DNA of 56,225 nt, taken from the NCBI GenBank assembly GCA_023398575.1, contig JAEWSC010000008.1:1-56225 (forward strand), written 5' to 3'. Positions 41,950-50,975 of this stretch are shown piece after piece. The stretch is from Bacillota bacterium (GTDB taxonomy: Bacteria; Bacillota; Clostridia; Christensenellales; Aristaeellaceae). Below the pieces are notes generated by a model that was not told where the DNA came from, ran no database searches, and worked only from the letters and a program-made list of their open reading frames with translations. How positions within the stretch are numbered: position 1 is the first letter of the stretch; each line of letters opens with the position of its first letter. Both the position numbers and the translations under genes were made by a program.

Positions 41950-43668
41950 ATGAAATTCAAAACAACATTGCTTCCTGTTATTATTCTGCTGACCACTCTT
42001 TTGCTTTTGCTGCCGGCCGGTGCTATGGCTGCAAAGGAAAGCGCGGTTTGGGTCACCCTTCCCGGACCGCAGGCTTCAGGTTCTGGCGATGAGGGTCAAA
42101 GTGCCGGCGAATCTTTTGTGACCATCAACCTTTGGCCAAGCACAATTGAGCGGACGTACTATTTGTTTCTGCCGGCTTATGCTGATGCAAGCCGCCTTAC
42201 CATTGGGTATAGCGACGCCAAAGCCTTGGTCATCGATGGACGCACCATAACAAGCGGCGATGCGGCGGATTATCTTACTCCCGGCGCAAAGCTGCCCATG
42301 ACCTTGAATTCTGCCAAGTATACATTAAAGGTCATGCAATCGGCCAATATCCCTGCCATGTTTTTGCACACCGAGTCGGGCAGTGTGGCGTTTATTCACA
42401 AAACCAAAAAAAACCAGGAGCCGGGTAGCCTTGTAATGGCAGACGCCCATGGCGCTGCACTGTATAATGGTGCGCTCAGCCAGATAAAAGGCCGTGGGAA
42501 CTACACGTTTTCTCTTCGCAAAAAGCCCTATCAGATCAAGCTGGAAAAATCCGCTGATTTGTGCGGTATGGGGAAAGCAAAAACTTGGATATTGCTGGCA
42601 AACCATTATGATAATTCGCTATTGCGCAACAAAATCGCCTTTGATCTGGCCGATGCCATTGGCCTTGAATATTCCTCCAAATCACAAGCGGTGGACGTGT
42701 ATGTAAACAGCGATTATTGCGGCTCATACCTGCTTTGTGAAAAGGTGGAGATTGGCGATGCAAGAATTGATATCAACAACCTGGAAAAGGACACGGAAAA
42801 GGTAAACAGCGATCCGCTGGAAACATACCCGCAATACGGAAAAAAATCTCAATCCGGAAAAAGCAAGGGAGCTAAAATCCCTAACGATCCGACGGATATT
42901 ACAGGCGGCTATCTGTTGGAGCTGGACTATATGACCCGGTATACGAATGAGATCAGCGGATTTATCACCACGAGGGGACAGCCCGTTACAATCAAGGAAC
43001 CGGAGTTTGCCAGCCAGGCCCAGGCGGAGTATATTCGAACCTTTATGCAGGGCTTTGAAAACGCCATTTTTGCTGCAGATGGCAAGGACCCAAAAACGGG
43101 AAAGCATTACAGCGAATTTGTGGATATGGACTCCCTGGTCAAGAAATATTTGATGGAAGAGTTTGTGAAGAATTTTGATGGCAACAGAAGCAGCTTGTTC
43201 TACTATAAGCCTGCCGACGAGCAAAGCAAACTGGCCTTTGCCGGGCCTGTCTGGGATTATGATATCGCCTTTGGCAATTATGCCAAGCCGCGCAACCAGC
43301 GGGCAAAAAATCCTAAATACTTTATCACCAATGCCGATTCGGGCGAGCGGTATTACTGGCTGCCAGCAGTATACAAACAGCCGGATTTCAAGGCGGCCGC
43401 CATCAAAACATACCATGAAATATACGTTCCCGCTTTACACATTCTGCTTGGCAACGCGCCTTCGGGCAGCGGCAGTTTGCGCTCCCTGGATGAATATGTC
43501 CAGGAATTGGAGGCTTCCGCTGCCATGAACTTTGCCCGCTGGCCCATTTTCAACAGCCCCAACTGGCAAGTGGAAACGGGCAAGGATTATCCCGCCAACA
43601 TTGCTTACCTGAAAAGCTTTATTGAAGGCCGCATGGCATTCCTGAATGAAAACTGGCCGCAGGAGTAA
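41950..43668 (+). CDS. CotH-family protein kinase, exported (copy 1)
   Basis: Protein of 572 residues with a signal peptide (TLLLLLPAGAMAA). The kinase-like CotH domain covers about 140-510: KGRGNYTFSLRKKPYQIKLEKS, ILLANHYDNSLLRNKIAFDLA, VDVYVNSDYCGSYLLCEKVEI, NFDGNRSSLFYYK and the metal-binding GPVWDYDIAFGNY. CotH of Bacillus phosphorylates spore-coat proteins inside the cell; exported versions act on surface proteins or are of unknown role. ATG 41950 chosen for the following signal peptide. Confidence 0.9.
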   Translation: MKFKTTLLPVIILLTTLLLLLPAGAMAAKESAVWVTLPGPQASGSGDEGQSAGESFVTINLWPSTIERTYYLFLPAYADASRLTIGYSDAKALVIDGRTITSGDAADYLTPGAKLPMTLNSAKYTLKVMQSANIPAMFLHTESGSVAFIHKTKKNQEPGSLVMADAHGAALYNGALSQIKGRGNYTFSLRKKPYQIKLEKSADLCGMGKAKTWILLANHYDNSLLRNKIAFDLADAIGLEYSSKSQAVDVYVNSDYCGSYLLCEKVEIGDARIDINNLEKDTEKVNSDPLETYPQYGKKSQSGKSKGAKIPNDPTDITGGYLLELDYMTRYTNEISGFITTRGQPVTIKEPEFASQAQAEYIRTFMQGFENAIFAADGKDPKTGKHYSEFVDMDSLVKKYLMEEFVKNFDGNRSSLFYYKPADEQSKLAFAGPVWDYDIAFGNYAKPRNQRAKNPKYFITNADSGERYYWLPAVYKQPDFKAAAIKTYHEIYVPALHILLGNAPSGSGSLRSLDEYVQELEASAAMNFARWPIFNSPNWQVETGKDYPANIAYLKSFIEGRMAFLNENWPQE

Positions 43669-43781
43669 GTAATAAATGGACAAAACGTTTAATGCACCCA
43701 CGTGCTTATGTGTAATCGCTCAATAAAATGAAAATATCAAGCGGGTAGGTGGCATCCCTTGATATTGCGGGAGGATATGCA

Positions 43782-45521
43782 ATGTTTAGGATGCCTAGGT
43801 TTTGTGTTGTGCCCAAAATGGTTCTTTTTTTGATATTGTTGATTTTGTTACTGCCCGCTGTCGCATTGGCATCAGGTATTTCCGATCTTTGGGTAACAGG
43901 AGTCGTGGAAAACGCCGTATATGAAGGCGCGGAGGATGAAGCTTTACCAATGGATGCCCTCCGCTGGTGGTACAGCAGCAAATCCAAAACATATTATCTA
44001 TTTTTGCCATCAGGGGCCGATGTAGCCCATATGCGAATTTGGTTCAAAGCGACAGACGAGAGCATACAAATAGGTGAAAAGGAAGTAAAGAACGGTGACT
44101 CTGCCGCTTTTCTGGTGCCTGGAGCGACGACTGTTCAATTAGGTTCCAAGCGCTATAAGCTGATGGTCCTGCAATCAAAAGCCGTGCCTGCCATGTTCAT
44201 CAGCACTGAATCAAAAAGCCTCAAGCGAATACATCAAAGTAAGAAAAACCAGGAAACCGGAACGCTGCTGATGGTCCAGCCTGACGGCGGAAAGGAATAC
44301 TCCGGGGATCTGGATCAAATCAAGGGCCGGGGAAGCTCTTCCTTTTCCTATCCCAAAAAGTCGTATCAGATCAAGCTAACAAAGTCTACCGGTCTTTGCG
44401 GTATGGAAAAATCACGCACCTGGCTGTTGCTTGGTAATTATAAAGACAATTCGCTGCTGCGCAACAAAATTGCCTTTGTTATGGCGGAGGCCGTGGGGCT
44501 TGCGTATACCTCCTGCGCCCAGGCAGTGGACCTGTATGTAAACAACGATTATCTAGGTGCCTACCTTTTGTGCGAAAAGGTGGAAATCAAGGATAGCAGA
44601 ATTGATGTATATGATTTGGAGGAGGCTACGGAAGCGCTGAACGAAAAGCCGCTGGAGGAGTACCCTGCTTATGGTACAGACAAGCAATTCGGCGGCCGGA
44701 GCAAGGGCTTCCAAATCCCAAACAATCCCGTTGATATAACGGGCGGCTACCTGCTGGAGCTGGAAAAGCCCCACCGCTATGTGAATGAGGTCAGCGGCTT
44801 TAAAACAAAAAAGGGATTGCCGGTGGTTATCAAGGAACCGGAGTACGCTTCCCGTGAACAGGCGGAGTATGCCAAGACCTTGATACAGTCCTTTGAAAAC
44901 GCCATCTTTTCGGATGACGGCATCGACCCAGTCACCGGCAAAGCGTATTATGAACTGGCGGATATGGATTCTCTGGTCAAGAAATATGTGATGGAAGAGG
45001 TTGTGAAGAATTTCGATGCAAACCGGACCAGCTTTTATCTGTATAAGCCGGAGGATGCAACCAGCACGCGTTTTTTTGCAGGACCGGTTTGGGATTATGA
45101 CATCGCCTTTGGAAACTTCGCCAAAAAGAAATCCAATGCACTGGCCATTCCCACTGGCTTTTATGCCAACAGCGACAGGGCCATGCCGTATTACTGGCTT
45201 CCCCAGCTGTACAGCAAGCCGGACTTTTATGCAAAAGCCATGACAACCTATCATGAGGCTTTCGTTCCAACAATAAAAGCGCTGCTGGGCATCGAAAAAG
45301 ATACAACGGGAAAGGTGCTCTCCATTGATGAGTACGCGAAAGAGGTAGAAGCCTCTGCCGCCATGAATTTCTCTCGCTGGCAGGTTTTCAACACCTCTGA
45401 AAGGCATGTCAAGACAGGGGAGGATTACCCTGAAAATATTGCGTACCTAAAGGATTTTTTGCAAAAGCGTATGGATTTTCTAAATGAAAATTGGGTGTTG
45501 GATGAAAGCAAGAATCCCTGA
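43782..45521 (+). CDS. CotH-family protein kinase, exported (copy 2)
   Basis: Protein of 579 residues, clearly paralogous to the preceding gene over its whole length: KGRGSSSFSYPKKSYQIKL, LLLGNYKDNSLLRNKIAF, VDLYVNNDYLGAYLLCEKVEI, NFDANRTSFYLYK and GPVWDYDIAFGNF. Signal peptide (LILLILLLPAVALAS). ATG 43782 follows GGGAGGAT. The 113-base gap after copy 1 has no clear terminator, so both are probably one transcription unit. Confidence 0.9.
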   Translation: MFRMPRFCVVPKMVLFLILLILLLPAVALASGISDLWVTGVVENAVYEGAEDEALPMDALRWWYSSKSKTYYLFLPSGADVAHMRIWFKATDESIQIGEKEVKNGDSAAFLVPGATTVQLGSKRYKLMVLQSKAVPAMFISTESKSLKRIHQSKKNQETGTLLMVQPDGGKEYSGDLDQIKGRGSSSFSYPKKSYQIKLTKSTGLCGMEKSRTWLLLGNYKDNSLLRNKIAFVMAEAVGLAYTSCAQAVDLYVNNDYLGAYLLCEKVEIKDSRIDVYDLEEATEALNEKPLEEYPAYGTDKQFGGRSKGFQIPNNPVDITGGYLLELEKPHRYVNEVSGFKTKKGLPVVIKEPEYASREQAEYAKTLIQSFENAIFSDDGIDPVTGKAYYELADMDSLVKKYVMEEVVKNFDANRTSFYLYKPEDATSTRFFAGPVWDYDIAFGNFAKKKSNALAIPTGFYANSDRAMPYYWLPQLYSKPDFYAKAMTTYHEAFVPTIKALLGIEKDTTGKVLSIDEYAKEVEASAAMNFSRWQVFNTSERHVKTGEDYPENIAYLKDFLQKRMDFLNENWVLDESKNP

Positions 45522-45528
45522 CGCAAAA

Positions 45529-45570
45529 ATATGCCCCACCGGCTTGGCTGGTAGGGCATATACAATTTTT
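45529..45570 (+). terminator. Terminator of the CotH pair
   Basis: ATATGCCC pairs with GGGCATAT (with an inner CCACC/GGT part), followed by ACAATTTTT. Confidence 0.75.
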
Positions 45571-45577
45571 GGGGACA

Positions 45578-45928
45578 TTATTTTCTCAAAATCTTCTCCA
45601 TAGTCTTCCCTTTTGCAAGCTCATCGATCAACTTGTCCAGGTAACGGATTTCACGCATGGTTGCATCTTCGATGTCCTCCACCCGGACACCGCATACCAC
45701 GCCTTTGATCAAATTCCGTGAAGGGTTGGGCATCGGGGCTTTAGCGAAAAAGGTTTCAAAGTCCACTTCTTTTTGAAGTTGATTTTGCAGTGATTCTGGC
45801 GTATATCCCGTCAGCCAGCAGATGATCTCATCTACTTCCGCTTTTGTTCGTCCCTTTCTCTCTGCCTTTTGTATATAAAGCGGATAGACGCTTGCGACAC
45901 TCATCGCATTGATTTGAAGTCTTGGCAT
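45578..45928 (-). CDS. DUF2200 family protein
   Basis: Protein of 116 residues. VYPLYIQKAERKGRTKAEVDEIICWLTGY and FFAKAPMPNPSRNLIKGVVCGVRVE are the DUF2200 family pattern, a common family of unknown function. ATG 45928 follows GGGAGG. Confidence 0.88.
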   Translation of the reverse strand: MPRLQINAMSVASVYPLYIQKAERKGRTKAEVDEIICWLTGYTPESLQNQLQKEVDFETFFAKAPMPNPSRNLIKGVVCGVRVEDIEDATMREIRYLDKLIDELAKGKTMEKILRK

Positions 45929-46032
45929 GATGTGGCCTCCCATATATTATTTTCTTGCACGTAGATAGATGATACGCTGATATAGAAGCTGTTGAGAATC
46001 ATCTGCAGCAGCAATAATCATTATTATAACAT

Positions 46033-46057
46033 AAAATCCAGCCGGCGGCTGGATTTT
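46033..46057 (-). terminator. Terminator between small minus-strand genes
   Basis: AAAATCCAGCC pairs with GGCTGGATTTT; symmetric, so it could work in both directions. It follows the next minus-strand gene. Confidence 0.7.
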
Positions 46058-46073
46058 CGAGCGGAACAGCTGC

Positions 46074-46457
46074 TCATTTTACCCTGGTGATGTATTGGCA
46101 GTACACATATACGTTTTGAATCTTTTTCGCTTCCAAACCGTCCCGGGCATGGATGATGGGCTGCGTCTCCGACTCGGTTACGTACAGCTTGAATACCAAC
46201 GCTTCTTGGCCTATCTCCATGTGGCCAACTTCCTCAAATTTGTAATTGTGCTGCGCTATGCCCAGGTATCCGAAAATAATGTGCTCAATGTGTGTATTAA
46301 TGAAGCCCTTGCGCACCTCTTCCTCATCAAACATTTCAAGTATCGCGCGGGTTTCATCAAAGGTCATATTCCGGCAGGAAAATTCGCCTTCCCCCAGCAC
46401 ATTGGTCATGCTCGAATTATCCAGGAGAAGAAGCGGACGGGAGCGGCTGTTTTCCAT
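46074..46457 (-). CDS. Hypothetical small protein
   Basis: Protein of 127 residues, soluble. Features: LLLDNSSMTNVLGEGEFSCR, FINTHIEHIIFGYLGIA, and EALVFKLYVTESETQPIIHA. The order (nascent strand, helix with HIEHIIFGYLGI, then a VF.L strand) faintly recalls the STIV B116/YddF (DUF1874) fold, but I would not assign it. ATG 46457 follows GGGAGGT. Own promoter and terminator. Confidence 0.6.
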   Translation of the reverse strand: MENSRSRPLLLLDNSSMTNVLGEGEFSCRNMTFDETRAILEMFDEEEVRKGFINTHIEHIIFGYLGIAQHNYKFEEVGHMEIGQEALVFKLYVTESETQPIIHARDGLEAKKIQNVYVYCQYITRVK

Positions 46458-46551
46458 AGGTAACCTCCCTTTCCATGTCTCAAAACGGGTGCACAAAACA
46501 AACGACTATGCCGCTTTGAGAATATTGCGTTTTTCTTGCTTTTATATGCCC

Positions 46552-46581
46552 AGTATATTCGCATCATGACAGACCTGTCAA
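46552..46581 (-). promoter_or_regulatory. Promoter of the hypothetical gene at 46457
   Basis: Minus strand TTGACA (46581-46576), 18-base spacer, TATACT (46557-46552). Confidence 0.6.
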
Positions 46582-46625
46582 TAGATTACAAGAATCCAAA
46601 TAAGTTTATGATTTCACAATGATTG

Positions 46626-47291
46626 TTAAAATTTCCACGTTACCTTGGTGCAATCGCCACAGTGTGCAAGCAGCTTTTTTTTGGCATTCACCGCTACGGG
46701 ATGCCCAGCAAGCGTCATCATAGGCCAGTCGTGTGAAGAGTCGCCATAGGCATAAGAATCTTCCGTATCAAGCTCAAAGCCGGCGGCGGCCAGATACTCC
46801 GCCACCCGCAGCGTCTTTTCCATACCACGGCAGTTGCGGCCGCTGATACGACCCGTATAAACACCCTCCGGCGAGATATCAGCCCGGGTTCCGATGATGC
46901 CGCTTAGGTTTAATTCCTGAATCAGTGGTTGAAGGTAAAAGTCAGGGGAGGCGGTGACCAGCAGAATGCGCCGGCCATCATTCAAATGTTTTGTCATTTC
47001 TTCTCTGGCGGCAGGGAAGACACTTTTCAACAGTATATCCCGGCAGAAGTCTTCTGCAAATGTCTTGACCTCGCTCACGGTTTTTCCTTTTAGAAAGGCA
47101 AGGGCCATTTCCTTCGCCCGCGTATCGTCGAGCCAGCCGAAGGAATACCCGATAAACCCCCATACAACGGGGGCGAGGTGCTTCTTTTTCGCAAAGCCTG
47201 TCTTTATTGCATATCGGATCATCGGAAGAATGGAATCGCCCTCTGTCACAGTGCCATCCATATCAAAAAGCGCAAAACCCTGCCTTATCAT
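46626..47291 (-). CDS. HAD-IB family phosphatase (SerB-like)
   Basis: Protein of 221 residues. HAD motif I FALFDMDGTVTEGDS, motif II VTASPDFY, motif III and acidic motif IV YAYGDSSHDWPMM. The subclass IB cap and length match phosphoserine phosphatase-like or lipid/sugar phosphatase enzymes; substrate unknown. ATG 47291 follows AGGGGG. A longer open frame to 47870 is shadow of the next gene. Confidence 0.87.
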   Translation of the reverse strand: MIRQGFALFDMDGTVTEGDSILPMIRYAIKTGFAKKKHLAPVVWGFIGYSFGWLDDTRAKEMALAFLKGKTVSEVKTFAEDFCRDILLKSVFPAAREEMTKHLNDGRRILLVTASPDFYLQPLIQELNLSGIIGTRADISPEGVYTGRISGRNCRGMEKTLRVAEYLAAAGFELDTEDSYAYGDSSHDWPMMTLAGHPVAVNAKKKLLAHCGDCTKVTWKF

Positions 47292-47426
47292 ACATTGCCC
47301 CCTGAAAAGTGCAAAAGATATGTAAAAGTATATCATGGGTGGAAAAAACGCACAACCTTTTGGGCCTGCGTATGCGATGTGATAAAATAATGGTATACTA
47401 TATGGAAAGCGCAAAAGGAGGAAGCC

Positions 47427-48128
47427 ATGCGTATAGCTCTCATCGCTGACCTGCACGGCAATTTGCCCGCAACCATGGCTGTGGACAGGGACCTTGCTGC
47501 CAGAAAAATTGAGACCGTCTACTGTCTGGGCGATATGGTCGGCAAGGGGCCTTCCTCTGCAGCAACGATGGACTGGGCAGTGAAAAGATGCGAGATTCTG
47601 CTTGCCGGAAATTGGGATATAGGCATCGCCACAAAGCATTATCCTGCCGACGGGTATTACTGGAACATGCTGGGTGAAAAGCGGATGGAGCTTTTGACGA
47701 ATTTGCCTCTGGAGCACCATTTTTACATGAGTGGGCTGCATATTCGGCTGATTCACGGCCGGCCTGTTACAAAAGAACTGCTGTTCATACAGTCGGAGCG
47801 GGAGAAGTTGGAGGAACTGTTTGAAAAAGATGGAGAGACCTTTCACGTGCTTGGATATGGCGATTGCCACAGGGCCGGATACCGCACGGTCAACAAGGGC
47901 TTTGTCGTCAATTGCGGCAGTGTAGGTAATGCCATGGGCGTAAATCGCGCTTGTTACGCTATATTGCAGGGGCAGCCTGGCAAAGAGCCTGCTCCCTTTG
48001 ATGTTACAATGGTATCTGTACCCTATGATGTGGAAGCCGCGATAGAGGATGCCCAGAATGATCCGTGGCTTCCCTTCAGGGATTCGTATATCACAGAGCT
48101 TAGAACAGCAATTTACTCAAGAAAATGA
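47427..48128 (+). CDS. Metallophosphoesterase (calcineurin-like)
   Basis: Protein of 233 residues. Metal-binding motifs: IALIADLHGNLPA, VYCLGDMVGKGP, LAGNWD, YGDCHRAGYR and NCGSVGNA. The compact single-domain form matches YfcE/diadenosine-tetraphosphatase-like esterases. It ends 12 bases before the zinc-type ABC ATPase gene, so it is probably co-transcribed with it. Confidence 0.88.
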   Translation: MRIALIADLHGNLPATMAVDRDLAARKIETVYCLGDMVGKGPSSAATMDWAVKRCEILLAGNWDIGIATKHYPADGYYWNMLGEKRMELLTNLPLEHHFYMSGLHIRLIHGRPVTKELLFIQSEREKLEELFEKDGETFHVLGYGDCHRAGYRTVNKGFVVNCGSVGNAMGVNRACYAILQGQPGKEPAPFDVTMVSVPYDVEAAIEDAQNDPWLPFRDSYITELRTAIYSRK

Positions 48129-48140
48129 GGGAGGACGGTC

Positions 48141-48911
48141 ATGGACCGGCATGAACAAAACTGCGGCCTGTGCCACATTGCCCTGGAAAATGTAGGCGTA
48201 GTGCGCGACAGACAGGAAATATTGCAGCGGGTGAGTATGCACATTCACTGTGGTCAATTGACCGCGCTGATCGGGCAAAACGGCGCGGGAAAGACGACGC
48301 TGCTAAAGGCGCTGATGCGTGAAATTCCCTTTACCGGAAAAATCCGTCATGAGGACCACCACGGAAGGGATATCCCCCACCTGCGCACTGGCTATGTGCC
48401 TCAGCACCTGGATTTTGACAGGGAGATGCCTGCCACCGTGCAGGACTTTATGGCCAGTGCGCTGACGGGGAGGCCCGTGTGGCTGGGCATTGGCAAAGAA
48501 GTAAAAGAGACAATTCGTCAGGCACTAGCATCAGTAAATGCCGAGGATCTGTTTTTGTCACCTCTTGGCAAGCTTTCTGGCGGAGAGCTGCAAAGAGTGC
48601 TGCTAGCCCTGGCACTAACACCAGCCCCTGATTTGTTGGTGTTGGACGAGCCTGTTTCCGGCGTAGACCAAAATGGCCTGGCATTGTTTTTGAATACTGT
48701 TCTGGAGCTTCGCGCCAGGCATCATATGGCGATCCTGCTGGTGAGCCACGACCTTTCCCTGGTGGAAAAGTATGCTGATTATGTGGTTTTGCTGGACAGG
48801 CAGGTGCTCTGCGCCGGCAAGCCTGAAGAGGTTTTTTCATCGCAGGAATTTAAAAAGGCATTTCAAACGCCTCGCACAAAACAGCAGCTGGATGCGGAGG
48901 TGAAGCCATGA
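48141..48911 (+). CDS. Zinc/manganese-type ABC transporter ATP-binding protein
   Basis: Protein of 256 residues. Walker A GQNGAGKTT, signature LSGGELQRV, Walker B LLVLDEPVSGVDQ, H-loop VSHDLSLV. The N-terminus has HEQNCGLCH, which could bind metal. It pairs with the ABC-3 permease that overlaps its stop. The metal could be zinc, manganese or iron. Confidence 0.9.
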   Translation: MDRHEQNCGLCHIALENVGVVRDRQEILQRVSMHIHCGQLTALIGQNGAGKTTLLKALMREIPFTGKIRHEDHHGRDIPHLRTGYVPQHLDFDREMPATVQDFMASALTGRPVWLGIGKEVKETIRQALASVNAEDLFLSPLGKLSGGELQRVLLALALTPAPDLLVLDEPVSGVDQNGLALFLNTVLELRARHHMAILLVSHDLSLVEKYADYVVLLDRQVLCAGKPEEVFSSQEFKKAFQTPRTKQQLDAEVKP

Positions 48912-49765
48912 ACACCGTATATCATGTGATGGACGCGCTACTCCCCTTTGAGTTTTTGTCCTTTCAATTCATGAAGAACGCACTGTTGGCTATATTGTTA
49001 TTAACGCCGCTGCTGGGCTTGATGGGTACCATGGCGGTTAATCAGCGCATGGCCTTTTTTTCCGATGCGCTGGGCCACAGTGCCTTGACCGGTATTGGCC
49101 TTGGCATACTATTGGGGCTGCACAGCGACTTACTGGCCATGCTGGTATTCGGCATTGTCTGGGCGCTGCTCATCAGCCGAATCAAGCAAACGGGCACCAG
49201 TTCGGTGGATACGGTTATCAGCGTTTTTTCAAGCACCAGCATTGCGTCGGGGCTTATCATTCTCGCCCGGGGCGGCAACTTTGCCAAGTACTCTACGCTG
49301 CTAATCGGTGATGTGCTGGCGGTTGCCCCTCAGGATCTTTTGTGGCTTTTATTGGCCCTCATCGCCGGTGTTGCTGCCTGGATACTGATCTATAACCGGC
49401 TGCTGCTTACCAGCATCAACGTGTCGCTGGCCAAAAGCCGCGGGATTCACACAAAGCTTGTAGAATATGCCTTTGTGGTGATGGTTGCTGTAGCGGTGAT
49501 GCTGTCTATCCGCTGGGTGGGTGTGATGCTCATTAACGCTTTGCTGATTCTGCCTGCTGCTGCGGCCCGGAATATAGCCAAAAGCGCAAGAGGGCATGCC
49601 CTTTTCAGTGTGTTGATTGCCGTTGTAAGCGGCGTTCTGGGCCTGATCGCGGCGTTTTACCTGAACACCTCTGCCGGTGCGGCCATCGTGCTGTGCGCTG
49701 CGGTTTTCTATGGTATCAGCCTGTTGGCTTTAACCCTTCGCCACCAGATAGATAAGAGAAAATAG
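48908..49765 (+). CDS. ABC-3 family metal transporter membrane protein
   Basis: Protein of 285 residues with eight to nine membrane helices. LLTPLLGLMGTMAVNQRMAFFSDALGHSALTG and IRWVGVMLINALLILPAAAARNIA are typical of ZnuB/MntB permeases. Start overlaps the ATPase stop by four bases (ATGA). No periplasmic-type binding protein gene is next to it. Confidence 0.92.
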   Translation: MNTVYHVMDALLPFEFLSFQFMKNALLAILLLTPLLGLMGTMAVNQRMAFFSDALGHSALTGIGLGILLGLHSDLLAMLVFGIVWALLISRIKQTGTSSVDTVISVFSSTSIASGLIILARGGNFAKYSTLLIGDVLAVAPQDLLWLLLALIAGVAAWILIYNRLLLTSINVSLAKSRGIHTKLVEYAFVVMVAVAVMLSIRWVGVMLINALLILPAAAARNIAKSARGHALFSVLIAVVSGVLGLIAAFYLNTSAGAAIVLCAAVFYGISLLALTLRHQIDKRK

Positions 49766-50093
49766 TCTACTCAACTGCCGCTTGAATGCAAAAAAGACCC
49801 GACATGCTGCAACTCAACTGCTGCTTGCTAGCGTTTTTCAGCTGCTTATTTTATCCTGAATGCGAAAGGGAAAAGCAGCCTTCCCTTTTGAGTAAAGGGG
49901 GAAAAGCGCATGAAGCATTTTTTTCTAAAAATCAAAACATGGTACATTACCCGCTTTATCAGCATCCCTTCAAATGAGTGCTGGTGTGATAGCCAGAGAA
50001 ACAGAAGCGAAATGGACTGGGCAGGACGGGATGTGACGTTTTCTCAAGAGTTCTGGCTGCGCAGCAATGGGTTAAAATGAAGGAGGCTCAAGT
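49766..50093. other. Intergenic region with hairpin and possible small gene
   Basis: It holds two near-identical 15-base copies (CTCAACTGCCGCTTG and CTCAACTGCTGCTTG, about 42 bases apart), a hairpin AAAGGGAA/TTCCCTTT (about 49866-49890, possible weak terminator), and the small ORF at 49910. Confidence 0.4.
49910..50080 (+). CDS. Possible small protein (56 aa) before the XRE regulator
   Basis: ATG 49910 follows AAAGGGGG. The frame reads MKHFFLKIKTWYITRFISIP then a Trp/Ser-rich part and stops 13 bases before the XRE gene. No family recognised; only position and SD support it. Confidence 0.35.
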   Translation: MKHFFLKIKTWYITRFISIPSNECWCDSQRNRSEMDWAGRDVTFSQEFWLRSNGLK

Positions 50094-50873
50094 ATGTTTG
50101 ACATGCAGCACGTGGGAAAAACCATATCCAGCCTGCGCAAAGAGAAAAATATGACGCAAATGGAGCTGGCCGACAGGCTGGGTATTAGCTTTCAGGCAGT
50201 ATCCAACTGGGAGAGGGGCCAAACCATGCCGGATATCTCCAAGCTAGGAGAACTGGCCGAAATCATGGGCGTTACCATCGATGAATTGCTGGGCAGCAAA
50301 AAAAGCGCCCGTATGGTGGAGCAATTGATCAAAGAGGAGCCGGTGGCCGATGAACTGACCCCTGAAGAGTTTCTGGAGGTAGCACCGCTGGTGAAACCAA
50401 ACCAGGCAGAAAAACTGTTTCACAACGTGCAAGCTGATATCAGCATGGAGGACCTTATAAAAGCAGCGCCTTTCCTTAGTGAAAGTACGCTGGATGCTTT
50501 GGCAAGGGAAGCCATTGGCAAAGACAGCACCTTCGAATCGGTCATCGGCCTTTTGCCCTTTTTAAGCCAGTCGGCCGTGGATGAATGCGTGAAAAGCGTG
50601 CTGGCGGATGGCTTGGATGTGAAGAAAATTGTGATGGCCGCGCCTTTTTTAAGCCAAGGCACCCTCGATCAGCTGGCGGACCGGGCCATCAAGGAAGGCA
50701 GTATCATGGACCTGCTGCCCCTGGCCCCCTTTCTTGGCAAGGAAAAGCTGACAGAAGCTGCCGCCAAGAGCATCGAAAAATTCGGATTCTCCAATATACT
50801 GCCCCTGATGCCCTTTCTGGACAGCAGCATGCTGGATCACTTTGTTATGGATACGTGGAAGAAAAAGGGCTGA
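50094..50873 (+). CDS. XRE-type regulator with a C-terminal repeat solenoid
   Basis: Protein of 259 residues. HTH at 6-66 (ISSLRKEKNMTQMELADRLGISFQAVSNWERGQTMPD). The rest is six units of about 28-29 residues, each centred on a PFL-like motif: VAPLV (95), AAPFLSE (124), LLPFLSQS (153), AAPFLSQGT (182), LAPFLGK (210) and LMPFLDSS (238), each followed by a helix such as TLDALAREAI. The units probably form an alpha-helical solenoid for protein or ligand binding. SD AAGGAGG. Confidence 0.85.
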   Translation: MFDMQHVGKTISSLRKEKNMTQMELADRLGISFQAVSNWERGQTMPDISKLGELAEIMGVTIDELLGSKKSARMVEQLIKEEPVADELTPEEFLEVAPLVKPNQAEKLFHNVQADISMEDLIKAAPFLSESTLDALAREAIGKDSTFESVIGLLPFLSQSAVDECVKSVLADGLDVKKIVMAAPFLSQGTLDQLADRAIKEGSIMDLLPLAPFLGKEKLTEAAAKSIEKFGFSNILPLMPFLDSSMLDHFVMDTWKKKG

Positions 50874-50891
50874 AATCGAGTAATTTACAAG

Positions 50892-50926
50892 GTGGAGACG
50901 TAAACCATGCGGTCTCCACTTTTTTA
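50892..50926 (+). terminator. Terminator of the XRE gene
   Basis: GTGGAGAC pairs with GTCTCCAC, followed by TTTTTT. Confidence 0.85.
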
Positions 50927-50940
50927 CTGATACTATTTGC

Positions 50941-50969
50941 TTGATGCAGGAATGTCAATGTGATATGAT
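50941..50969 (+). promoter_or_regulatory. Promoter of the MFS gene
   Basis: TTGATG (50941-50946), 17-base spacer, TATGAT (50964-50969). Confidence 0.6.
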
Positions 50970-50975
50970 AAGGCA

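Noticed and set aside
46626..47870. 414-residue open frame on the minus strand
   Set aside because: The first 193 residues are antisense to the metallophosphoesterase gene; the HAD protein starts at 47291 with a proper SD.
49786..49977. 63-residue plus-strand ORF MQKRPDMLQ...
   Set aside because: No SD, no family, and overlaps a better-supported small ORF in another frame.
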